A stretch of 64,000 nucleotides of DNA from assembly GCA_963930775.1 (NCBI GenBank), contig OZ005691.1:6197000-6260999 (forward strand). The letters run 5' to 3'. How positions within the stretch are numbered: the stretch's first letter is position 1; each line of letters begins with the position of its first letter. This stretch comes from Cliona cf. orientalis. Taxonomy: Eukaryota > Porifera > Demospongiae > Clionaida > Clionaidae. A program made the translations under genes and the position numbers. Below, in pieces: positions 15,201-64,000 of this stretch. Under the pieces are notes generated by a model that worked only from the letters and a program-made list of their open reading frames with translations, was not told where the DNA came from and did no database searches.

Positions 15201-17099
15201 TATGATCCCGCGTATAAGCCCCCTCCCCACTTTTGCCCAATGCTAGCACGCACAAAGGGGGGGGGGCATAATTGCGGGAGTCTACAGTACATGTATATAA
15301 CAATAAATGTTAGTACACGTAAATAATACCTGCTACAGCAATGCACATGATATCACAAATCTCTTCCAGGTGAACTTCACACTCAAATAGGTCACTCTGT
15401 ACGAACTTGAATGGTGCCGAAGCGAGTGGGTCAAGCTGCCTTAGAACTCCCAGGATCTCACGAAGGAACAGCCTGAACCTCCTCACATGATCACACCGCT
15501 CAAACTCAATGGCCAGTCCAAACTGTGGGGAGGAGGCAAGAACACTCTGGGAGGAGCCTCTCTCCTCTCCAGGGTTAAGCTTCTTTAACAGCTGCTGCTC
15601 CTTTGTTGCATCTCCCTTCAGCTCCTGCAATTTCATGGTTGTGAGACGATTCTTAATACTGAATTACATGAGAATGTAATTACACCGGACTTATAAATGT
15701 CATGGGTCGTTTACAGATTTTCTTTGGTGATCATTATTCACTTGTCACTAACCCTATTGTTGTGCTGTTTCTATCTAATACGTACATGTAGCTGCATGGT
15801 AATAACGGTGCATGTGGTAATTAAAAGGTCATCAACATAGTGTGTACATTCAATGCCCCAATCGCGGAAATAGAGTCTCTCGATCTTGAAAGTGACCGAT
15901 CTCGATGCTTCTATCACAGAGATGAACTTGACAGTGCAGTACAGCTTCCAAAGGTCAGATGGGTCAGGTCGTAAATGGTGTACTATGTACAGCGCAGGCA
16001 GGTTATAACCCATGGGCGTTCAAATATAACTTGCAATTTTGGCCCGCATGGGCACTTACCCGGGATCAAAATTCCATACGCTTGTATAGGAACTGCCACA
16101 TTGATCCCTTGAAATGGAGCAACGTTTTAGAGCCAATATTGGCACATTTCGGATAGCCAAAAACATACCATGAATGACACAAGTGTCACTATGTGTGACT
16201 ATTGTGCCGTTTTTGGTAATCGGTTACCCTATAGCAAAGCGTGTGACTACTGTGCCACTTTCGGTGGAATTGGTAATTGGATACCTTATAGGGAAATGTA
16301 TCATTATTGTGCCACTTACGGTAGAATTGGTAATTGGTTACTGAAATGGGGTACATGGGTGATTACCCTGGAGTGAGCACTTGCCTGGTACACTATGGTA
16401 TCTACATGTATTTACAGAATTACGTAAGGCAAGACATTCAATCAGACATACTTGTCAGAGAAAGTGGTACACAGTTTATACCGTAGGACGGGTTTTAATT
16501 GCGTAGTTTAATAATTGCGTTCTAGTCAAATTGTGAATCCAATAATTGCGATGGACGACCCCGTACCGTAATGTAGTGTACGTGCATGTCTACGTTTGCG
16601 AATCTATTAATTGCGAAACATAGAAAAACTCGCAATTCGCAATTAATAGATACTCGCAATTAAAATCCGACCTACGGTAATGTACTCACTGGACACAATC
16701 ATTAGATACTTGATATACTTTCAAGTCTCAGAAAATCTCCATCGAGGCCCTAAATTACCTCATTCTGAGACTTGGAAATCAATAAGTTCATGTACATGTA
16801 TGTGGCAGACAACAACTCACATGAAAATCAACAGTGAGATACTTGCTGATGGCATTGACCTCACCCATGCCGGCAATAAGTGCGTGGACAACCTTCCGCC
16901 GCCGCTCCCAGTCGGACTGGCTCCTTGGTGCAGCCATCTCATTCACCACAGGGACAGGACTGGGTCTGGAGCAGAGCACCATCCTGGCCAGGCAGGGTAG
17001 GAAAGGTCTCAGCTCATCCCCGGAACAGCTACACAACTGCTGTATGTCTCCAGAAAGGAGGGAGGAGAACACAGTCGGACTCGGTATGGGGAGTTGCAT
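125..17099 (-). CDS. INTS2: Integrator complex subunit 2, 5' part of gene (five exons, runs off left edge)
   Basis: INTS2 is a scaffold subunit of the nuclear Integrator complex, which binds RNA polymerase II and cleaves snRNA and other nascent transcripts. Five minus-strand exons join in one frame with GT-AG borders: 16821-17099, 15330-15624, 11672-11785, 971-1169, 125-275. They give 346 codons, roughly the first 30% of the usual ~1,200-residue protein. The match to vertebrate INTS2 is collinear through all exons: DELRPFLPCLARM, VDFHELKGDATKEQQL, ELPSLLPVVQLSEALL, SLAGRCRTAAIKSLCSMHPS, and ARAWFAQYL-like text near the end. The start is the ATG at 17099, which places the first residues close to the vertebrate N-terminus; an extra upstream exon entering at a ttggcacag acceptor just before it is possible. 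The introns (1.2, 3.5, 10.5 and 0.7 kb) are filled with transposons. The remaining exons lie left of the window. Confidence 0.92.
368..803. mobile_element. 436-bp TA-flanked inverted-repeat element (TACCGTA ends)
   Basis: The left end TACCGTATACTCTGGTTAAT and the right end are inverted copies over about 27 bp, bounded by TA. The interior repeats the palindrome AAGCGCATGCGCTT several times. It also holds a short start-codon-bearing stretch (ATGGCGACTGCTGG) that may be a remnant of an autonomous parent. It fills most of INTS2 intron 4. The TA target and the terminus suggest a pogo/Tc1-mariner-type non-autonomous element; that assignment is inferred. Confidence 0.8.
971..1169 (-). CDS. INTS2: INTS2 exon 4
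   Basis: 199 bases between a tttccag acceptor and a gtgagt donor. It encodes FNGETLDEVSLAGRCRTAAI and then KSLCSMHPSRAAMVQSLAV, aligning with the vertebrate NGE..DEESLGGRRRTDALRFL segment. It lies 10.5 kb downstream of exon 3, but the reading phase is kept (one base from exon 3 plus two from exon 4 gives Val). Confidence 0.88.
1445..2142 (+). pseudogene. DDE transposase remnant, Tc1/IS630-like
   Basis: This would have cut and pasted its own transposon. The open part (1445-1810) reads GYWTGDTFMANM, the catalytic-Asp block VLVFDQSSCH, HDTVWAGQPQAMV and IIAERGINTVRMKADD. After a stop at about 1808 the same protein continues in other frames with LFLPKFHCELNPIEQIW (third catalytic acid) and LIRKYFRKARDYEKL up to about 2142. 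At least two frame changes and stops separate the blocks, so the copy is dead. It lies antisense in INTS2 intron 3. No terminal repeats were identified. Confidence 0.75.
2424..3119 (+). pseudogene. Ty3/gypsy-type reverse transcriptase fragment
   Basis: This is part of a retrotransposon polymerase. Recognisable RT blocks are AFTIPLGLFQFRVMTFGLHG and APAMFQRMMDRLVDGL (fingers/palm), then after a break DLDIYSTSWEEHLEHLRAIM, SKCQFGMLRCVYLGHVVGNG and, in another frame, KKQVRAFLGLTGYYRKFIPN (thumb and start of the RNase H linker). The YLDD active-site box is lost to a small deletion near 2731, and there are stops and frame changes. No LTRs, protease, RNase H or integrase are seen. It is a truncated dead copy in INTS2 intron 3. 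Confidence 0.8.
3250..3490 (+). pseudogene. C-terminal fragment of a Tc1/mariner-like DDE transposase
   Basis: The plus strand encodes HTPAESPDLNPTESLKSR, the typical block around the last catalytic acid of Tc1/IS630-type enzymes, and then in a second frame YINHIYKVIPKVIEKRG, the usual C-terminal tail. A stop and a frame change separate the parts. The N-terminal two thirds are absent; the preceding sequence is the gypsy fragment, so this may be a nested or abutting insertion. Confidence 0.6.
3650..4137. repeat. Two direct repeat copies of ~190 bp
   Basis: Copy 1 (about 3650-3842) and copy 2 (about 3948-4137) share CTGGCGTTGAAGCC, CATTCACC.TATTAAC, ATGGTATGTGAC and CAGCCCACCCAAGTGACATA in the same order, with scattered differences. 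About 105 bp separates them. Copy 2 ends in a short GAGT microsatellite. No retroelement primer site or coding region lies between them, so an old segmental duplication is more likely than a pair of LTRs. Confidence 0.65.
4700..5648 (+). pseudogene. Transposase-like ORF with FSDG-x-x-SQFK motif and C-terminal Tudor-like module
   Basis: The frame is open from about 4700 to 5386 and then continues in another frame at 5370-5648. The first part has VLVSDNLNHSKQSVYVFMQY, NVFSDGASSQFKQKYLFSNL and WNFFSTSHGKGVVGIGGTVK, a set of motifs I associate with a multicopy transposase-like family in marine invertebrates whose acidic residues look like a DDE/RNase H fold. The second part, VGQWVLVRYDGLEFPGEVTA and SAWKWPTNPDMIFY, is the small domain that normally follows in the same protein, so a single frameshift near 5380 splits the gene. 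An acidic Ser/Asp/Glu linker lies between them. The 5' half is missing or degraded. Confidence 0.6.
5649..6960. other. Intronic stretch without recognisable gene; 23-base C tract
   Basis: This part of INTS2 intron 3 shows no domain or splice structure I can support. A pure run of 23 C lies at 6365-6387. A plus-strand open frame at 6522-6788 (TEDGIFGKVTLFSNHCSSN...) is not recognisable and may be transposon debris belonging to the remnant that follows. Confidence 0.4.
7070..8824 (+). pseudogene. Transposon ORF debris with acidic region, NTNGIERAN block and C-terminal Tudor/chromo-like end
   Basis: Several frames carry pieces that look like one ancient intron-containing mobile gene. They are RIKIHCRDKAQRNKVILKDI (7070-7315), an acidic exon rich in SESE (about 7511-7592, with splice-like borders), LIGKFVAVLYDYYPDRPQRG and ISEDNFTVEWMVGSYSG (about 7690-7850), and WDRAPRNTNGIERANYSAKS and LSLYAAMQSLNEKDKMFALQ (8261-8674). 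It ends with EVEVLYADGMWYRGWLSSFN and FYDDNETMEVNFPDEEVRLV (8680-8824). The NTN-x-x-ER block is reminiscent of Mutator-like transposases, but the family is not certain. About 7975-8150 holds a foreign-looking piece, LDEHHELLIIAIVMENPCVY, typical of the helix-turn-helix region of Tc1/IS630 enzymes. Confidence 0.5.
8971..9525. repeat. Dispersed repeat family D, copy 1
   Basis: About 555 bp, also present at 23962-24590 in the same orientation. Both start with AAGTATGTTTAATGTCACAA. Both contain a GC-rich core with CTCGAAACGCGCGGC and CCGATCGTTC, and TGGCCCGAGGCATTAAGGCC, and end in a TATAAGAAAATTG.. stretch. No coding capacity is conserved and no terminal inverted repeats are obvious. The GC-rich core stands out from the AT-rich surroundings. 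Confidence 0.75.
9898..10510 (+). pseudogene. Retroelement gag-like ORF remnant
   Basis: Overlapping frames encode LAKLEEVLHAFWDIESKVDD, then ANDRLDKKMRLDTKPIFKKL and GHDEQHQFNEQVQDKINTAA, and then MEKARTCLQEGEKLINPHQK, followed by basic and proline-rich text. The order (coiled-coil-like Lys/Asp/Glu block, GEKLI block, basic linker) resembles the first ORF of tyrosine-recombinase retroelements common in marine invertebrates. Multiple frame changes make it a fossil. No reverse transcriptase or recombinase follows. The assignment is tentative. Confidence 0.3.
11470..11535. repeat. Foldback with 17-bp arms
   Basis: ATGCAGTATAGAAGCAC and its inverse GTGCTTCTATACTGCAT flank a GC-rich loop that itself repeats CCTCGGG. 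It lies in INTS2 intron 3, about 140 bp from exon 3. Confidence 0.7.
11672..11785 (-). CDS. INTS2: INTS2 exon 3
   Basis: 114 bases between a ccttcag acceptor and a gtacat donor. With the split Glu codon from exon 2 it reads ELPSLLPVVQLSEALLRLEK and then AYLLTRLIANMPDTFDQ, matching vertebrate INTS2. It is in no long open frame and was found by splice logic and homology. Confidence 0.88.
12473..13853. repeat. Family C dispersed element, copy 1
   Basis: About 1.4 kb in INTS2 intron 2. It starts with the TATCATAGAGTC..GACTCTATAAGTAGGGATGG block and ends with CTACTTCATTC...TTTTTATACTTG. Copies or parts are at 36949-38268, 47790-48512 and about 61490-63494. Shared landmarks include TTTTGTAGCGCGCAGTGCAG, GTGAAGTCATGTGACAG and the terminal hairpin at 13459-13849. 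No open frame is conserved. Confidence 0.8.
13459..13849. repeat. Long hairpin at the end of family C copy 1
   Basis: Arms of about 107-114 bp (13459-13572 and 13743-13849) are close to perfect inverted copies around a ~170-bp loop. Key pieces are CACATCTACTATACATCCCT and its inverse, and AGTAGGGATGGCAGGATCAA and its inverse. Another short hairpin, GGAGTGAGC..GCTCACTCC, follows at 13856-13884. Confidence 0.85.
14271..14614. mobile_element. hAT-like non-autonomous element, family E copy 1
   Basis: Ends CAGTGGCGTGTCCAGG and CCTTGGACACGCCACTG are inverted. The flanks CCCCA / CCCCA give a perfect 5-bp duplication. The body has CTGACAAAGAAGGCTGTTTT and CTGATCTGGCTGTTGTGCCA, shared with the copy at 59274-59603 and the partial copy at 46560-46682. 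No coding region. It lies in INTS2 intron 2. Confidence 0.8.
14923..15289. mobile_element. 367-bp TA-flanked inverted-repeat element (TACTGTAG ends)
   Basis: TACTGTAGAATCGCGCAATT and the inverse of its right end (TACTGTAGACTCCCGCAATT) form the terminal repeats, with TA at both borders. Internal CCCCCC tracts and CGTATAAGCCCC occur near each end. It is inserted in a TACATGTA-rich stretch of INTS2 intron 2. Confidence 0.75.
15330..15624 (-). CDS. INTS2: INTS2 exon 2
   Basis: 295 bases between a ttgcag acceptor and a gtatta donor (phase 0 in, phase 1 out). It encodes ELKGDATKEQQLLKKL and then FGLAIEFERCDHVRRFRLFL, both aligning with the vertebrate INTS2 N-terminal helical region without gaps over long stretches. 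The preceding intron holds a tandem repeat at 16190 and a short inverted-repeat element at 16479-16679. Confidence 0.9.
15790..15990 (-). repeat. Dispersed repeat F, copy 1 (partly open on minus strand)
   Basis: About 200 bp homologous to 38948-39160. They share AGCTGCATGG.AATAACGGTG, AACATAGTG and CACAGAGATGAA. On the minus strand both copies read a similar peptide (DPSD...KFISVIE... and H-Y-V-x-D-L-L), which could mean a former exon or ORF. The function is unknown. Confidence 0.5.
16190..16355 (+). repeat. Three tandem units of 54-57 bp, in frame
   Basis: Three imperfect units begin TGTGACTATTGTGCC, TGTGACTACTGTGCC and TATCATTATTGTGCC and contain GGTAATTGG or GGTAATCGG. All are multiples of three, so the plus strand encodes a repeated C-D-Y-C-A-x-F-G peptide. 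It lies in INTS2 intron 1 on the antisense strand. A minisatellite is the simplest reading. Confidence 0.6.
16479..16679. mobile_element. 201-bp TA-flanked inverted-repeat element (TACCGTAGG ends)
   Basis: The left end TACCGTAGGACGGGTTTTAA and the inverse of the right end TACCGTAGGTCGGATTTTAA match over about 25 bp. The interior repeats TAATTGCG on both strands. TA lies at both borders. It is non-coding and sits in INTS2 intron 1, about 340 bp from exon 1. Confidence 0.8.
16821..17099 (-). CDS. INTS2: INTS2 exon 1
   Basis: 93 codons ending VDFH, followed by a consensus gtgagt donor (phase 0). It begins MQLPIPSPTVF and includes DELRPFLPCLARM, the most conserved stretch of the INTS2 N-terminus. 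The compared vertebrate protein has about ten more residues in front, so a short 5' coding exon may be missing. Confidence 0.88.
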
Positions 17100-17790
17100 C
17101 AGATGCTGTGCCAAGGTACAACACAGTAATAATGTTAAGATAGTTCAGAATTAAACTTATCATAATTATAATATTTTTCACTTCACGCCATATACAATGT
17201 ACATGTACCACAAGCTATAGTTTATTTCAGTTCTCCATACTAAGTTATTTACATCAAAAATTGAAAGTTTGGTTTTTATTTTGACATAATTATATTTATG
17301 CATTTGTATTAAACAAAATGTAGCTATGGGTGCAATTAATTCTTCCGATATACATGTACATGTATTATGCAACTTACTATATACAGAGTTTAATAACCAG
17401 TAAAAATGCTATTTTCGAAATACATGTATGACTCTATCTACCCGAGTGCATAAAACAGTCATAGCTCCAGTACTTGTGATTATTAATTTTCCTTGAAACT
17501 TACACCATTGTATTCAGCATAGATAAAGAGAACTATCTATCCGTGCTAATATCTCAATATTCATTAAAAATTATTGTGGAAGGTTCCTTTTCTTACAGCA
17601 GGTTATAATTTTTAGCGCTGAGTTGTTATCACAAAATTTAAAACAATTCTGAGGGCCTTCTCTGACTTTCCACGAAAATCACCTGCCATACGGTACATGT
17701 ATATCTACGAATAGTATATAGAGCTTACATGGAATATAGCAGTAGCCACCTTCAGCGCGCCAAAAAGGACAATACGACTTAGAGCGTATA
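17100..17790. other. Region just upstream of INTS2 with no recognisable promoter element
   Basis: This AT-rich stretch lies between the INTS2 start codon and the first transposon of the divergent intergenic region. It contains several TACATGTACATGTA palindromes (about 17205 and 17350). I see no TATA box or initiator that I would defend. Confidence 0.3.
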
Positions 17791-18737
17791 GATGGATTCC
17801 ATGCAAATATGTGAAGGAATATTAATGAACTGCAAATGATATTCAGGGCCCCTTCAGGAAGTTCCGGCCAGGTTCCTGTCACGCCCATTGGTGGGAATCA
17901 AATGTATTACCCTGCTATAGGAATAGCATAGTTTGGAAGCTTCACAGAGCTTCAAGGTACATGTAGGTACCAAAAAATGGAGCTAGTCGAGGGTGCCATA
18001 CACTATGTAGCTGAGGTGCTTTTTAGAGAGCTATTACCGTACCCTCGCGAAAGAGGGCCCATGGGCGGTGCACCTTACATTGGGCCAAAATTGGGGGATG
18101 GGCCGATATTCGAGGTATCAGCATCGCGTTTATACTCGAAAGAGCGCCCAGGTAAGCTACCCACGCTAGCTTCATAATTTGAGTAGTAGCAGCGGCTACA
18201 GCCATATTCAAGCACGGTTACCAATCCAGAGCAAGGGCGGCCGCGATACTACACGGTGTATCGTTGAGTGCAGCCGTATTCAGTGGGCGTGGCTACGATC
18301 GCTAGCCGTGTACGATCGTTTATTTGTGCTGAAACGTGGCATGTAGTTAGCCAGGCTTAGTTTTACGGCTGTTTAGCACGTTACTTATCGATCTTACATA
18401 GATTATTCGAAGTACAGTCCAACCATTTCATGTATTTGAGCTGCGCTTTCAAGGGCAGCTACGCATGGGCGCATATTCGAGTAAACACTAGACCTTAGCA
18501 GGAAATTGAGCCCAAAGTGGGGGGTGGGCCGATATTCCGTAGTGGGCCCTCTTTCGCGAGGGTACGGTATATTCTCTTGCAGGCTAACACGATAAATGCA
18601 TGCTACTCTCATACAGGGCAATACATTCGATTCCCACCAATGGGCGTGACAGAAACCTGGCCGGAACTTCCTGAAAGGGCATTGAATATCATTTGTATCT
18701 CATTAAAATTTCTTCACACGTTCACGTGGAATCCTCC
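17791..18737. mobile_element. Old inverted-repeat element interrupted by a younger one
   Basis: Arms 17791-17920 and 18611-18737 are inverted copies of about 130 bp (for example CAGGAAGTTCCGGCCAGGTT and CACGCCCATTGGTGGGAATC against their inverses), with several differences. Between them lies the TACCGTA element at 18035-18569. The outer ends are not sharp enough to name a target duplication. Confidence 0.65.
18035..18569. mobile_element. 535-bp TA-flanked inverted-repeat element (TACCGTACC ends)
   Basis: TACCGTACCCTCGCGAAAGA on the left and its perfect inverse on the right, extending through GGGCCCA, are bounded by TA. The subterminal GATGGGCCGATATTC and GGTGGGCCGATATTC are not inverted but direct, as is usual when internal parts were rearranged. 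No coding region. Confidence 0.8.
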
Positions 18738-18796
18738 TATAAATGTGACCCCCTAATAAATGATGTAAAGTGGTTTTTATTCTTGTGTACATGTGC

Positions 18797-19144
18797 TAGT
18801 CTCGTGCTCAGCCCCCTTTCACGCACGCAGAGAGAAAGGGTCTGGACAAACGTGTATAACGCCCGTGTCGCCAAGGAATGTATGATGTCACGTATTTCTG
18901 GTGTGCGTGAATAAGAAACGCGAATAAATTAACATTCCATTGGGTACCAAGGGTTATTATTGCGTATGAACGTGCACGCGCACAATCATTAATGTGCATT
19001 CCGTTCATGCCCGCGCAGTCACGTGACTCGATCCGTGCATCTGATTGGCGCGCACTGTACGTTGCACAGGCGACACAGGCCCTATACACGTTTGTCCAGA
19101 CCCCTTCTCTCCGCACGTGTGAAAAGGGGCTGGGCATGAGACTA
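18797..19144. mobile_element. Non-autonomous relative of the RecQ/DUF6589 transposon, 348 bp
   Basis: It begins TAGTCTCGTGCTCAG.CCCC and ends in the inverse (..GGGGCTGGGCATGAGACTA); arms of roughly 75 bp include GTCTGGACAAACGTGTATA and its inverse. It is flanked by a perfect 9-bp duplication, TACATGTGC (18788-18796 and 19145-19153). The TAGTCTCG terminus, the following CCAGACCC-like block and the 9-bp duplication match the 5.8-kb element at 27893-33694. No ORF is conserved. Confidence 0.8.
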
Positions 19145-19446
19145 TACATGTGCCTCTATTGAAATGGAATATCCACAATCGTAACTGCTAGACACATAAT
19201 AATTTTGAGGCATATGAGGTTTTTAACAGAATCGTCATTGTCCCTGCCCTGCATTTTGTCGATAATTATATCTAACAAGTCAGGCAATACCGAAAAAATT
19301 TTTGTACAGGAACATGAAAATACGTATCAATCAACAAGTACTCTACATTATTTTGATACCTGCAGATGATCTGAGAAGAAATCAACCATGTGCTTTTCCA
19401 ATAAATGAGCACTAGCAACTAAGGCGTGGCTAGCTACCGCTTCCTA

Positions 19447-19480
19447 TGCGCATGCGTCTAATACGCCCACACCGGAAGCA
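19447..19480 (+). promoter_or_regulatory. Possible SRCR promoter motifs (NRF1-like and ETS-like)
   Basis: TATGCGCATGCGTC (NRF1-like palindrome) is followed by CCGGAAGC (ETS core), 85-115 bp upstream of the SRCR start codon. Such pairs are common in TATA-less animal promoters. GCGCATGC also occurs in local repeats, so the first motif alone is weak evidence. Confidence 0.35.
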
Positions 19481-19562
19481 GACTCAACACTAAAATTTAT
19501 TGTGACCTACAGACTTGAAAGCAACGACTATAAAGATCTTCCAAGTTTCGGTCGGGCTGCAA

Positions 19563-63955
<44,393 letters not shown>

Positions 63956-64000
63956 GTAAAGCTGTAGAGTCATGCATGCAGACATGTTGTTACATGAGTT

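Noticed and set aside
16834-17154. Plus-strand frames over INTS2 exon 1
   Set aside because: They are antisense shadows of the conserved minus-strand INTS2 exon.

Overview
The window is animal DNA. It is AT-rich, has GT-AG introns (one GC-AG), and is crowded with nested transposable elements. A marine invertebrate, most likely a demosponge, fits best: a very large scavenger-receptor cysteine-rich (SRCR) gene, very short introns next to transposon-swollen ones, and many small inverted-repeat elements. The phylum is an inference; the sequence does not prove it.

Two host genes can be supported. On the minus strand, 125-17099 is the 5' part of INTS2 (Integrator complex subunit 2): five exons, 346 codons, running off the left edge. 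Divergent to it, from 19563 to beyond the right edge, is a secreted or membrane SRCR protein: a signal peptide and 14 SRCR domains in 29 exons, about 1,626 residues so far. Every domain is split over two exons, every junction after exon 1 is phase 1, and the domains alternate between two subtypes, so the gene grew by copying a two-domain, four-exon unit. The start codons lie about 2.5 kb apart, and that space is largely transposon.

The rest is mostly mobile DNA in introns. INTS2 intron 3 (1170-11671) holds broken remains of a DDE transposase related to the Tc1/IS630 group, a Ty3/gypsy reverse transcriptase, another Tc1-like transposase, a transposase-like ORF with an FSDG-x-x-SQFK motif, and further ORF debris. 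SRCR intron 3 (22246-34928) holds the most striking object. A CACTA-ended element (25474-34513, 3-bp ATA duplication) contains an almost complete 5.8-kb transposon (27893-33694) with 67-bp terminal inverted repeats and a perfect 9-bp target duplication. That transposon carries two convergent genes: a DUF6589-type putative transposase (eight exons, broken by indels and one stop) and a RecQ-family helicase (437 residues, open). Two short deletion derivatives with the same ends and their own perfect 9-bp duplications lie at 18797-19144 and 35614-35987. The gene content resembles the helicase-bearing Academ lineage as I recall it.

Other structure: a ZMYM1-type hAT transposase pseudogene with 5-bp duplications and matching short elements; six TA-flanked elements with TAC(C/T)GTA ends; a ~1.35-kb repeat (family C) with a long internal hairpin whose arms agree within copies better than between copies; a ~0.4-0.65-kb repeat (family B) in at least eight copies; tRNA-derived SINEs; and several 2- to 3-level insertion nests. 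No rRNA, functional tRNA or CRISPR array was seen.
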